Positions 18,580-27,238 of a stretch of DNA of 64,000 nucleotides are shown piece by piece. Position 1 is the stretch's first letter. Every line of letters starts with the position of its first letter. The stretch is taken from the NCBI RefSeq assembly GCF_002733955.1, contig NZ_NVXQ01000003.1:248001-312000 (forward strand), written 5' to 3'. This stretch comes from Hoeflea sp. GTDB lineage: Bacteria; Pseudomonadota; Alphaproteobacteria; Rhizobiales; Rhizobiaceae. Position numbers and translations under genes: made by a program. Under the pieces are notes generated by a model, which worked only from the letters and a program-made list of their open reading frames with translations, searched no databases and was not told the DNA's origin.

Positions 18580-19677
18580 TCAGCCCCTCAAGCTCTTCTC
18601 GGTCGCCGCGTCAAACAGATGCGACTGGCTAAGATCAAAGCTCAGCTTGATCCGGTCACCCATCCGCAAGATCTTGGGGTTGAGCATCCGCGAAATCCAG
18701 TCCTGACCTGCGAACTCGGCAAAGACCAGGGTCTCGTTGCCGAGCGGCTCGGTCAGCGAAACCGGCACCTCGACGCTATGAACTTCGGCCGCCTCGCCGG
18801 AATGAATGCCGTGGCCGGCCGGATAGACATCGTCGGGGCGCAGGCCGAAGATGACCTTCTGGCCCTCGGTGACCCGGTCGCGGAACTGCTGCGGCAGTGG
18901 CAGCGTGTCGCCATTGGCGAAGACCAGCTTGCCGGCCCCGACGACCGCATTGTGCAGGTTCATGGTCGGTGAGCCGATGAAGCCGGCGACAAAGCGCGAG
19001 GCCGGGCGGCGGAACACCTCCTCGGGCGGTCCGACCTGCTCGATATGGCCGTCGCGCATGATAACGATGCGGTCGGCCAGCGTCATGGCCTCGACCTGGT
19101 CATGGGTCACGTAGATGACGGTCGACTGCACCTTGGCATGCAGCTTCTTGATCTCGGTGCGCATCTGCATGCGCAGCTTGGCGTCGAGGTTTGACAGCGG
19201 CTCGTCGAACAGGAACACATCCGGGTGACGGACAATGGCGCGGCCCATGGCGACTCGCTGGCGCTGTCCGCCGGAGAGCTGCGACGGTCGGCGCTCAAGC
19301 AGTTCTTCGAGCCCCAGTGTCCGGGCGGCATCGGCCACCGCAGCAGAAATTTCGTCCTGCGACTTGCCGGCAATCTTCAATGAGAAGCCCATGTTCTCGG
19401 CCACCGTCATGTGCGGGTAGAGCGCGTAGGACTGGAACACCATGGAGATGTTGCGCTGGCGCGGCGGCAGCTTGTTGACCTCGCGGTCGCCGATATGGAT
19501 ATGGCCGCCGCTGATGGGTTCAAGGCCGGCGATCATGCGTAGCGTGGTCGACTTGCCGCAGCCGGACGGGCCTACCAGCGCGACGAATTCGCGGTCCTCG
19601 ACATCAAGATTGATGGCGTGGACAACCTCGAGGTGGCCGTATTTCTTGACGAGATTCTTGAGCGAAACGGTAGCCAT
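18580..19677 (-). CDS. Sugar ABC transporter ATP-binding protein (MalK/UgpC type)
   Basis: 365 residues from the ATG at 19675-19677; a longer frame is rejected because MATVSLKNLVKKYG is the conserved family start. Walker A GPSGCGKST, Q-loop FQSYALYPHM, signature LSGGQRQR, Walker B VFLFDEP and the H-loop VTHDQ are intact. The C-terminal TOBE-type regulatory domain (about 240-365) marks the CUT1 group. It powers the importer formed by the permeases at 19680 and 20549 and the binding protein at 21563. Confidence 0.94.
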   Translation of the reverse strand: MATVSLKNLVKKYGHLEVVHAINLDVEDREFVALVGPSGCGKSTTLRMIAGLEPISGGHIHIGDREVNKLPPRQRNISMVFQSYALYPHMTVAENMGFSLKIAGKSQDEISAAVADAARTLGLEELLERRPSQLSGGQRQRVAMGRAIVRHPDVFLFDEPLSNLDAKLRMQMRTEIKKLHAKVQSTVIYVTHDQVEAMTLADRIVIMRDGHIEQVGPPEEVFRRPASRFVAGFIGSPTMNLHNAVVGAGKLVFANGDTLPLPQQFRDRVTEGQKVIFGLRPDDVYPAGHGIHSGEAAEVHSVEVPVSLTEPLGNETLVFAEFAGQDWISRMLNPKILRMGDRIKLSFDLSQSHLFDAATEKSLRG

Positions 19678-19679
19678 GA

Positions 19680-20546
19680 CTATCCCTTGACGGCGCCGGA
19701 CGTCAGGCCGGACACGAGGTGTTTCTGAACGATAAAGGTGAGGGTCAGCGCCGGAATGATCATCACGACTGCAAGTGCGCACATGCCGCGCCAGTCGATG
19801 GTGAACTCGGAGGTGTAATCGAGCAGGCCGACCGGCAATGTCTTGGAGTTGGTCGAGCGGGTCAGCTGCGAGGCCAGCGCGAACTCGTTCCAGGAGATCA
19901 GGAAGGCGAAAATGCCGGCCGAGGCGATGCCGGAGCGGGCCAGCGGAAACTCGACCTGCCAGAACGCCTGCCAGCGAGTGCAGCCATCGATCTGGGCGGC
20001 CTCGGCGAGATCACGCGGCACCTGGCGGAAGAAGCCGTCGATGAGCCAGACCGTAAACGGCACGTTGAGCGCGACATAGGCGATGATCAGACCGAAATGG
20101 GTATCGATGATGCCGAGCCGCGCAAAGACGAAGAACAGCGGCAGCGACAGCGCGATGCCCGGGACTGTCCGGGTCAGCATGAAACCCAGAAAGATCGCCG
20201 TCTTGCCACGGAACTGATAGCGCGCAAAGGCGTAGCCGCCGGCCATGCCGATGGCGAGCGCGATGACAGTCGAGGTGACCGAGATGATGATCGAATTGCG
20301 GAAATAGTCCAGAACCGGAATACCGCCCTGGCCGACGCCGGAAAACATGGCGATGTAGGCATCAAACGACAGGCTTTGCGGGATCCAGACCGGCGGCTTG
20401 GCCATGATCTCGACTGTGGGCCTGAGCGACGACAGCACGATCCAGAAACCCGGAAGGCAGATGATCGTCATGGCGATGAACAGGCCCAGCAGATGCCCGA
20501 ACTTCAGCAGCATCTTCTTGAGGTCGTTTGCCTGGTTCTCGTTCAT
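19680..20546 (-). CDS. Sugar ABC transporter permease (MalG type)
   Basis: 288 residues from the ATG at 20546; a GTG at 20555 is an alternative that would overlap the upstream stop. There are six predicted membrane segments. The EAA loop, including the segment DLAEAAQIDGCTRWQAFWQV, contacts the ATPase. It is the second membrane subunit of the CUT1-type importer and lies 2 bases from each neighbour. Substrate assignment (L-fucose or a related sugar) comes only from the catabolic genes in the operon. Confidence 0.92.
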   Translation of the reverse strand: MNENQANDLKKMLLKFGHLLGLFIAMTIICLPGFWIVLSSLRPTVEIMAKPPVWIPQSLSFDAYIAMFSGVGQGGIPVLDYFRNSIIISVTSTVIALAIGMAGGYAFARYQFRGKTAIFLGFMLTRTVPGIALSLPLFFVFARLGIIDTHFGLIIAYVALNVPFTVWLIDGFFRQVPRDLAEAAQIDGCTRWQAFWQVEFPLARSGIASAGIFAFLISWNEFALASQLTRSTNSKTLPVGLLDYTSEFTIDWRGMCALAVVMIIPALTLTFIVQKHLVSGLTSGAVKG

Positions 20547-20548
20547 GA

Positions 20549-21445
20549 TCACCACTCCGCGCCGATTTGCTGGCGGGCTTTCGCCAACTGCCGGAAGAAC
20601 ATGACCGTGAACAGGATCGACAGCAGAATGGCGACATAGGCCATCGCATTGGCGAGCCCCATGCGTGCGTCGGAATAGGCGGTGCGCGAAATCAGCGTCC
20701 AGAGGATCTCGGTGCGCTTGGCCGGTCCGCCGTCGGTCATGATCTTGACGATATCATAGGCCCTGGCAATGTCGAGCGAGCGGATGGTCATGGCGATGAA
20801 GGCAAAGGGCATGATGAAGGGCCAGGTGACATAGCGGAAGCTTTGCAGCGGTGTGCAGCCGTCGACCTTGGCAGCCTCCAGAGGCTCCTTCGGCATGGCC
20901 ATGAGGCCGGCCAGGATGAAGATCGCGAACACCGAGGTTGACGACCATATCTCCGCGATCAGGATCGAGGTGAAGGCCAGCTTGCCGTCGATGAGCCAGG
21001 GAATCGCCTGATCGGTGAGGCCAAGGGACTGCAGGGCATTGTTGACCAGCCCGATGTTGTCATTGAACATGAACTTGAACTGAAAGCCGACCAGGATCGG
21101 CGAGAACATCATCGGAAACATCATGATGGTGCGCAGCAGACGCTGGCCGCGTGTGGCCTTTTCCACCAGCAGCGCCAGAAACAGGCCCAGCACCATTTCC
21201 AGATTGAGCGCGACGGTCAGCAACAGCACCGTGCGGCCGAAGGCGACCCAGAACTCGCGGTCGGCAAACAGCCGCTGGTAGTTCCGAAAACCGATGAAGG
21301 TGTAGATCGTGTCCGGCCGCGTCAGCCGGAACGGGGTGAAGCTCGAATAGAGCGACAACAGCAAGGGCACGACGACGACTGCTGCCAGCACAATGAAGGC
21401 GGGCATAAGCAGCAGAATATGCGGTGCAGGCTTCCAGCCTCTCAT
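20549..21445 (-). CDS. Sugar ABC transporter permease (MalF type)
   Basis: 298 residues with a first hydrophobic segment at about 9-31 and five more. The EAA loop is PKEPLEAAKVDGCTPLQSFR. It is the first permease of the CUT1 importer, downstream of the binding-protein gene across a 117-base gap that carries a hairpin. RGWKPAPHILLLMPAFIVLAA is a typical start for the group (the first residues are seen as MRGW). Confidence 0.92.
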   Translation of the reverse strand: MRGWKPAPHILLLMPAFIVLAAVVVVPLLLSLYSSFTPFRLTRPDTIYTFIGFRNYQRLFADREFWVAFGRTVLLLTVALNLEMVLGLFLALLVEKATRGQRLLRTIMMFPMMFSPILVGFQFKFMFNDNIGLVNNALQSLGLTDQAIPWLIDGKLAFTSILIAEIWSSTSVFAIFILAGLMAMPKEPLEAAKVDGCTPLQSFRYVTWPFIMPFAFIAMTIRSLDIARAYDIVKIMTDGGPAKRTEILWTLISRTAYSDARMGLANAMAYVAILLSILFTVMFFRQLAKARQQIGAEW

Positions 21446-21517
21446 CGTGTCCTCATCTCAAACGGGCGTTGGGGGCAGTCTATCGCATCCGCTTGGCTGC
21501 GGCTTGCCATCAGGTCG

Positions 21518-21551
21518 AAAAAGGGCGCGGACAGATCCCGCGCCCTCTTTT
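21518..21551 (-). terminator. Intra-operon hairpin after the binding-protein gene
   Basis: Minus strand GGGCGCGG (21545-21538), 7-base loop, CCGCGCCC (21530-21523), followed by TTTTTCGA. It lies between the binding-protein stop and the first permease. The form is that of a rho-independent terminator. Within an operon it would act as a partial terminator and mRNA stabiliser, giving an excess of binding protein. Confidence 0.7.
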
Positions 21552-21562
21552 GGGAGACGCTG

Positions 21563-22879
21563 TTACAGCTCTCCGGCGTCCTCGAGGATTTCGGTGGCTT
21601 TCGCCGCCGCATCGTCAAGCGCCTGCTGCGAGGTCTTGTCACCAAGGATCGCGGCCTGCAGTTCCGGATAGACCGCATTGGAGATCTCGATCCAGGACGG
21701 TGACTGGGGTACCGGATAGGCGCCCTTTGCCGCTTCCTGGAAGGCTTCGAGCACTTCCTTGCGGTATGGATCATCCTTGGCCTGCTCGATCACCCAGGAC
21801 CAGACCGCGTCGCGGGTCGGCAGCGGGCCGGCGCCGGCTTCGAGCTTCTGGTTTTCCTCGTTGGTGAGGAACCAGACCAAGGATGCCGCAGCTTCCTTGT
21901 TGTCGCAGTTTTCCGTGACCGAGAAGCCGTGATGGCCGGACCAGCCGGTGCGCGCACCGGACGACCCCTTGGGCGGCGCGACCACGCCGACATCGCCGGC
22001 AACCTTGGAGGCCTCGGGATCATTGAAGAACCCGGCCCAGCCCGGCCAGTCGAGATTGAGCGCCACCGTGCCCGAGGCAAAGCCCTGGCCGAGATCGTCC
22101 CAGAGATAATTGGTGGTGCCTGCCGGAACCGCCTTGGCGTTGTAGAGATTGACGAACCAGTCGAGAGCCCGGACACCGGCTTCCGAATTGAACGCCGGAT
22201 TGCCGTCGGCATCAATATACTCACCGCCTTCAGCGCGCAGCATTTCGTAGAAGCGGCCATTGATGGCCTCTTCCTTGCCGGCATATTGGGTGCCATAGAA
22301 ATCCGGCGGATTGGCGAAGAACTCGGCCTGGTCGGTGACCTGTTCCCAGGTGTCGGGCGGGCTCAAATCATAACCGTATTTTTCCTTGAACCGGGCCTTG
22401 TTGTCCTCGTCTGCATAGAGGCTCTTCTGGTAATACATCGCCGAGACGTCGAACTGGGCGCGCGGCAGCATCACCAGCTTGCCGTCGAGCGTGGACGCCG
22501 AGATGTTGGCATCGACGAACGCGTCGATTTCAGACGCCGGCAGAAGTGCGTTGAGGTCGGTGTAGATACCGGGATACTGCGGCGCAAAGGACGAATGGTT
22601 CGACCCCACGCACCAGCCGATCGCGCCAACTGCGATGTCGGACTTGATTTCCTTGTCGAGCTCGAAGTGGTTTTTCTTCGAGATCACGTTGACAGTCGCG
22701 CCGGTCGCCTGCTCCCATTCGCCAATGCGCGAATAGAGGTTCTCATACTGCTGACCGCCGATGAGCTTGGCATCAATGGTCACACCTTCGAACTTGCCCG
22801 GCAATTCCTGGGCAAATGCAGTTCCGCCGACCATCAATAGGACAACACCGGCCGATACGCCGGTCAATAGCTTGTTCAT
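21563..22879 (-). CDS. Sugar ABC transporter extracellular solute-binding protein
   Basis: 438 residues from the ATG at 22877-22879, chosen for the strong GGAGGAGG site just upstream and the signal peptide MNKLLTGVSAGVVLLMVGGTAFAQ. It is a cluster B (family 1) extracellular binding protein; YIDADGNPAFNSEAGVRALDW is a typical internal segment. It is the first gene of the long minus-strand operon 22879-12431 and is divergent from the iclR-type regulator. Probable ligand: L-fucose or a related 6-deoxyhexose/pentose, by context only. Confidence 0.92.
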   Translation of the reverse strand: MNKLLTGVSAGVVLLMVGGTAFAQELPGKFEGVTIDAKLIGGQQYENLYSRIGEWEQATGATVNVISKKNHFELDKEIKSDIAVGAIGWCVGSNHSSFAPQYPGIYTDLNALLPASEIDAFVDANISASTLDGKLVMLPRAQFDVSAMYYQKSLYADEDNKARFKEKYGYDLSPPDTWEQVTDQAEFFANPPDFYGTQYAGKEEAINGRFYEMLRAEGGEYIDADGNPAFNSEAGVRALDWFVNLYNAKAVPAGTTNYLWDDLGQGFASGTVALNLDWPGWAGFFNDPEASKVAGDVGVVAPPKGSSGARTGWSGHHGFSVTENCDNKEAAASLVWFLTNEENQKLEAGAGPLPTRDAVWSWVIEQAKDDPYRKEVLEAFQEAAKGAYPVPQSPSWIEISNAVYPELQAAILGDKTSQQALDDAAAKATEILEDAGEL

Positions 22880-22946
22880 GAGCCTCCTCCCGAGACGTTT
22901 AAACTTCTGGGGCTCCCCCCTTTGAACCCTCACAGATGAGTTGTTC

Positions 22947-23025
22947 ATTCATATACAAACATCATCTTCACCAGCGGTCAAGGCATTGTTTCATTGTTAT
23001 CTGAACCGTTTCTGCGTATATGAAT
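22947..23025. promoter_or_regulatory. Divergent promoter region with 10-bp inverted repeat (probable IclR operators)
   Basis: The sequence ATTCATATAC (22947-22956) and its exact complement GTATATGAAT (23016-23025) lie 59 bases apart between the divergent binding-protein and iclR genes. Each would sit near one of the two starts. The AT-rich GAAT/ATTC content resembles the palindromes at 23840 and 26108. Binding by the IclR protein is inferred. Confidence 0.5.
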
Positions 23026-23047
23026 TTTGGAATTCACGGAGAAACAC

Positions 23048-23830
23048 ATGGAACCTGACGAAGACCGGTACCGGGCGCCAGCGCTGGACAAGGGCCTCGA
23101 CATCCTGGAGCTTCTTGCCGAAATCGATGGCGGGCTGACACAGGCGGAGATTGCCAAGCGGCTGGGCCGGAGTCCGAACGAGTTCTACCGCATGCTCGAC
23201 CGGCTGGTCCGGCGCGGATATGTCACGCGACTGGAAGGAGACCGGTACTCCCTCACCCTCAAGCTGTTCGGCCTGGCGCAATTGCATGTTCCGGTGCGGC
23301 GCCTTGTCTCCTATGCCACGCCGTTCATGCGCGAGCTTGCCGAGGAAACCCGTCAGGCCAACCAGCTTGCGGTTTTCGACCGTGGCTCGGTGGTCGTGGT
23401 GGCACAGCAGGAGGCGCCGGGATACTGGGGCATTTCGATCCGCGTGGGGTCGCATATCAGCCTGTATGACACCGGTTCGGGCCATGTGCTGCTCGCCTTC
23501 CGTTCACAGGAAGAGCGGCTGATGATGATCAACGAGTATTCCGCCAGCGGCGAGGAAACAACGGTGGAGACCGAGTTCTTCGAGCGTCTCGACCAGATCC
23601 GCGAGCGCGGATACGAGATCATGCCGAGCGCGCAGACCGCCGGCGTGTTCAATCTCTCCGCCCCGGTGCTGGGGCCGGACGGTCGGGCGCTTGCGGCGCT
23701 GACCGTGCCTTACATCAACCTCGTCAACGCGTCGCAGGCGCCTGACATGGCGGAAACCCAGAGGATGCTGACCAGGACCTCGCGCCAGCTGTCGAAGCTT
23801 GCCGGCGCCGATATCGACCTTCCCGCCTGA
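23048..23830 (+). CDS. IclR family transcriptional regulator
   Basis: 260 residues from the ATG at 23048 (GGAGA at 23038-23042); an upstream TTG gives only 7 more residues. The winged helix-turn-helix is at about 12-75 (LTQAEIAKRLGRSPNEFYRMLDRL), followed by the effector-binding GAF-like domain (about 90-255). It is divergent from the sugar importer operon and just upstream of the lactonase gene, so it most likely controls the fucose locus in response to a pathway intermediate. Confidence 0.92.
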   Translation: MEPDEDRYRAPALDKGLDILELLAEIDGGLTQAEIAKRLGRSPNEFYRMLDRLVRRGYVTRLEGDRYSLTLKLFGLAQLHVPVRRLVSYATPFMRELAEETRQANQLAVFDRGSVVVVAQQEAPGYWGISIRVGSHISLYDTGSGHVLLAFRSQEERLMMINEYSASGEETTVETEFFERLDQIRERGYEIMPSAQTAGVFNLSAPVLGPDGRALAALTVPYINLVNASQAPDMAETQRMLTRTSRQLSKLAGADIDLPA

Positions 23831-23835
23831 ATTCT

Positions 23836-23854
23836 TATTTGAATAGTTTATTTC
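23836..23854 (+). promoter_or_regulatory. Palindromic motif upstream of the lactonase gene
   Basis: TGAATA-GTT-TATTTC (23840-23854) is an imperfect 6-3-6 palindrome. With its left flank it reads AATTCTTATTTGAATA, differing by one base from the copy at 26098-26113. It lies 61 bases upstream of the lactonase start, right after the iclR stop. It probably marks a regulator site for a separate promoter. Confidence 0.5.
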
Positions 23855-23914
23855 CCTGTGGGAGTATCCGGAACGAACCAGGCTCGGGAAGGCTGGCACG
23901 CGAGGAGGAAACGC

Positions 23915-24763
23915 ATGATCATCGATACCCATCTGCACGTCGTCGACCCCAGGGCGCTGGATTACCCCTGGCTTGCGGGCGTGCCAGCGCTCAACCAGGC
24001 CTGGCCCTACGCGAGTTACGAGCTGGAAGCGCGTCGCGCCGGGTTTTCGCAGACGCTGCACATGGAAGTCGATGTCGCCGCGGAGCGGATCGAGGATGAA
24101 AGCCATTATGTCAAAACGCTTGCTGACCGGCCGGGCAGCCTGATCTCGGGCGCCATTGCCTCCTGCCGGCCGGAGGAGCCCGGATTTGAGGCCTATCTCG
24201 AACGCCAGTTGCAAAACAGCTTCATCAAGGGATTTCGGCGGGTGCTACACGTGATGCCGGATGAGCTCTCCGAGCAGCCGCTGTTTCGGGACAACATCAA
24301 GCGGATGTCCGGCTCCGGCCTGACCTTCGACCTCTGCGTCCTGCCGCATCAGTTGCCGCAAGCAATGGCGCTGGCGGATCTCGCGCCGGACGTGACCTTC
24401 ATCATGGATCACTGTGGCGTTCCCGACATCAAGGGCGACGCGCGGCAGCCCTGGCACGACAACGTCGCCGAGCTTGCCAAACGCGCCAATGTGATGGCCA
24501 AGATTTCCGGCGTGGTGGCCTATGCCGATCCGGACAGCTGGATCGCCGAGACGTTACGGCCGTGGGTAGAGCACACGATTTCAAGCTTCAGTTGGGACCG
24601 GGTGGTGTGGGGCAGCGACTGGCCGGTCTGCACGCTCGGCGGCGGGCTCCTGCCCTGGGTCGCGGCCACCCATGCCGTGCTCGAAGGCGTCAGCCCTGAC
24701 GAGAAGACAAAGCTCCTGTCGGGCAATGCCAAGCGCATCTGGAAGCTTGAGGCGGCAGCCTAG
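23915..24763 (+). CDS. Amidohydrolase, probable L-fucono-lactonase
   Basis: 282 residues from the ATG at 23915, with AGGAGG 6 bases upstream. It is a COG3618-type amidohydrolase: the HxH metal motif H6/H8 in IDTHLHVVDP, H166 in MDHCGVP and the late Asp in VWGSDWPV. This group includes L-fucono-1,5-lactonase and 2-pyrone-4,6-dicarboxylate hydrolase. The neighbouring L-fuconate dehydratase favours lactone hydrolysis to L-fuconate. Its 3' end overlaps the convergent CoA-transferase gene by 4 bases. Confidence 0.85.
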   Translation: MIIDTHLHVVDPRALDYPWLAGVPALNQAWPYASYELEARRAGFSQTLHMEVDVAAERIEDESHYVKTLADRPGSLISGAIASCRPEEPGFEAYLERQLQNSFIKGFRRVLHVMPDELSEQPLFRDNIKRMSGSGLTFDLCVLPHQLPQAMALADLAPDVTFIMDHCGVPDIKGDARQPWHDNVAELAKRANVMAKISGVVAYADPDSWIAETLRPWVEHTISSFSWDRVVWGSDWPVCTLGGGLLPWVAATHAVLEGVSPDEKTKLLSGNAKRIWKLEAAA

Positions 24764-25920
24764 AGATCAAACTCGGCCCTGATCGCGGCAGTATGTTCGC
24801 CGACGCGTGGAGCGGCCCGGGTGGTCTTCGGCCGCTCGCCGTTGACGCGGATCGGAGAGCGCGTGGTCAGGATCGAGACGTCGTCGTCGCGCTCAACCCG
24901 CTGCAACATGTCGAGCACCTCGAAACCTTCGCTTGCCATCAGATCATCCCAGTCGAGCACCCGCGAGCACCAGATATCGGCCGGCTCGAGGACCGCCAGC
25001 CATTCGTCCACTGTCCTTGCCTTGATCCTGTCGGCAATCAGGCGCTTGATCTCGTCGCGGGCGGTGAACCAGGATTTGGGATCGTCGCTGTAAGGCGCCA
25101 GTTCGTCGAGTTGCAGCAGCTGCTGCAGCCGCGGAATCGGGGTCATGGCGATGGCGATAAAGCCGTCGCTTGCCTCATAGACACCGTAGGGCGCCGAGAG
25201 ATAGGCGTGGGCGCTGCGAAAGCCGGAGCGCTTGGGCATCCGCTTTCCGTCATTGAGATAGGTGGTGAGAACCTCGAACTGGAAATCGACCAGCACTTCA
25301 AGCAGGCTGGTCTCGACATGGCTGCCGGCCCCTGAAATGCCGCGCTTGACCAGCGCCGCCAGAATGCCTTGCGCAGTCGCGGCCCCCGCCAGCATGTCGC
25401 CGACCGCCAGCCCCATCGGAACCGGCCCGTCGCCGTCATTGCCGCTGAGCCACATCACCCCGGAGCGGGCCTGGGCGAGAAGATCCTGCCCGGGGCGCTT
25501 GACCCACGGCCCCTCCTCGCCATAGCCGCTGATCGAGGCATAGACCAGTTTCGGGTTGATGGCGCGAACAGTCTCGTAATCGAGGCCGAGGCGTTCGATC
25601 ACCCCGGGACGGAAATTCTGCACCAGTACGTCGACCTTGCCGAGCAGGCTGCGCAACACCTTGAGATCCGCCTCGTTCTTGAGATCAATGGCGAGGCTTT
25701 CCTTACCACGGTTGATGGCGTGAAAGATGGTCGAATCGCCGCCGATCTCTGTGTCGCTGAGATAGAGCGTGCGTGACAGATCGCCCGCGCCAGGACGCTC
25801 GACCTTGATCACTCGGGCGCCGAGATCCTGCAGCCGCAGGGTTGCATAAGGGCCGGAAAGAAACTGGCTCATATCGAGGATGACAAGGCCGGCGAGTGGC
25901 AGATCGGTGTTGGTTGTCAT
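24760..25920 (-). CDS. CaiB/BaiF family III CoA-transferase
   Basis: 386 residues. The family III start (GLVILDMSQFLSGPYATLRL) and the catalytic aspartate D175 in VGDMLAGA are present; the GYG/RPGQD segment is conserved. It transfers CoA between carboxylic acids. It lies at the edge of the fucose locus, convergent with the lactonase, and carries upstream a palindrome related to the one before the lactonase. A CoA step is not part of the known L-fucose route, so its substrate is open; the MaoC-like protein at 15376 is a possible partner. Confidence 0.9.
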   Translation of the reverse strand: MTTNTDLPLAGLVILDMSQFLSGPYATLRLQDLGARVIKVERPGAGDLSRTLYLSDTEIGGDSTIFHAINRGKESLAIDLKNEADLKVLRSLLGKVDVLVQNFRPGVIERLGLDYETVRAINPKLVYASISGYGEEGPWVKRPGQDLLAQARSGVMWLSGNDGDGPVPMGLAVGDMLAGAATAQGILAALVKRGISGAGSHVETSLLEVLVDFQFEVLTTYLNDGKRMPKRSGFRSAHAYLSAPYGVYEASDGFIAIAMTPIPRLQQLLQLDELAPYSDDPKSWFTARDEIKRLIADRIKARTVDEWLAVLEPADIWCSRVLDWDDLMASEGFEVLDMLQRVERDDDVSILTTRSPIRVNGERPKTTRAAPRVGEHTAAIRAEFDL

Positions 25921-26375
25921 GGTGTCTTTTCGGTTTTGCCGGAATGATCCGACAGGGCTTCGTGGGTTGCCGTGTCAATGAACGCGTGGCGGCGGTCCGG
26001 AGCCGGCTCAGTGCAAGGGGAGTGAAGGTCAAACCGAGTGTGCGCCAGGAATGCCTCCATGAGCCGAGGTTCGAACATCGACCTCACCCCTCCCTAAAAT
26101 TCCTATTTGAATAATATATTCACATATGGATTATTGTGGCAAGTGCAGAAACCGGTCACGGGATTTTGATGATCCGATCTTCGAATAGGGGCGTAGAACG
26201 GGCATCATCCCGAGACGTCAGCAAGGGATTGGCGGTGTGACAGTGCATCACCGAAGCGTATGGAACGACACAGCCAAACAAGCCGGCATTTGTTCCGTGA
26301 AGCGGGCTTGTTAACTCGTGCCAGTTATGATGACTGACAGAAAATTCGTTATCCATCACCCTGGGGACCCAGCAG
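25921..26375. other. 455-base intergenic region without a recognisable gene
   Basis: This separates the CoA-transferase (minus) from the MipA-like gene (plus). The left part is GC-rich with no coding signal I trust. The middle (26098-26122) holds the AT-rich palindrome described separately. The right part presumably contains the promoter of the gene at 26376; no strong -35/-10 pair was convincing. Confidence 0.6.
26098..26122. promoter_or_regulatory. Perfect palindrome TGAATA-ATA-TATTCA, probable regulator site
   Basis: TGAATA-ATA-TATTCA (26108-26122) is a perfect 6-3-6 palindrome. Its left flank AATTCCTATTTGAATA matches 15 of 16 bases of the sequence upstream of the lactonase at 23830-23845. 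It is 188 bases upstream of the CoA-transferase start. The shared motif suggests one regulator, perhaps the IclR protein. Confidence 0.55.
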
Positions 26376-27152
26376 ATGATCAAAGTTCTTCGTTTCACCG
26401 CAGCTCCGCTCGCAGCCGCCGCCCTTGCCGCATTCGTCCCCCAGGCCACTGCACAGGACGCAACCGGCCCGGGCATCTCGCTTGAGCTGGGTGTCGCCGG
26501 CAAGGTGACTTCGCGTTATTTCGGCTCCAGCAATCTGGTTCTTTCGCCGGTGCCGCTGATCCGGCTGAAGCGGCTGGAACTGCCCAATGGCTTCACCATC
26601 GGCGGCGGTTCGGACGAAGGCTTCTCGCTCAGCCCCTCCATCGATGTCATCGGCAAGCGCTCGGCAGCCGATTCGCCCGAGCTGGCCGGCCTGAACACGA
26701 TCGACACGGCCGTCGAACTTGGCGTCGCTGCAAAGTACCAGATGGGCAATTTCCGGGTCATGGGTGCCGTCAGACAGGGGTTTGGCGGCCACACCGGCGT
26801 TCGTGCCGAGCTTGGTGCGGATCTCATCCTCAAGCCGGACGAGCAGTGGACGGTTTATGGCGGCCCGCGCCTGAATTTCGGCAACAGCAAGTTCACCAAC
26901 ACCTATTTCGGCGTTACCGCAGCGGAAGCCTCAACGCTTTACCCGGCAACGACGACGTCGGGCGGGCTCTACAGCGCCGGTCTTGAAGCCGGCGTGCGGT
27001 TTCAGGTCGACAGCAACTGGGCGATCGAGGCGGAAGCCGGCTGGTCGCGGCTGACCGGCGACGCCGCGTCTTCCCCGATCGCCGTGCAGGGGTCCCGGGA
27101 CCAGTACAGCGCCTCGCTGGGCGTGGTCCGCCGTTTCGACATCGGTTTCTGA
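26376..27152 (+). CDS. MipA/OmpV family outer membrane protein
   Basis: 258 residues with a signal peptide (about 1-26, ending PQATAQ) and a beta-barrel with alternating hydrophobic strands ending in a terminal aromatic (RRFDIGF). The family is MipA/OmpV: VAGKVTSRYFGSSN near the N-terminus and a barrel closing on Phe. Members are outer-membrane scaffolding or porin-like proteins. It stands alone with no functional link to its neighbours. Confidence 0.85.
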   Translation: MIKVLRFTAAPLAAAALAAFVPQATAQDATGPGISLELGVAGKVTSRYFGSSNLVLSPVPLIRLKRLELPNGFTIGGGSDEGFSLSPSIDVIGKRSAADSPELAGLNTIDTAVELGVAAKYQMGNFRVMGAVRQGFGGHTGVRAELGADLILKPDEQWTVYGGPRLNFGNSKFTNTYFGVTAAEASTLYPATTTSGGLYSAGLEAGVRFQVDSNWAIEAEAGWSRLTGDAASSPIAVQGSRDQYSASLGVVRRFDIGF

Positions 27153-27238
27153 AACCTGCCGCCACGGCCTGACGCGGACTTCCGGAAACCGGCGCTTCCA
27201 GCCTTGGCGCATGGCCCGTCTCAGGGTATGGGACTGGC

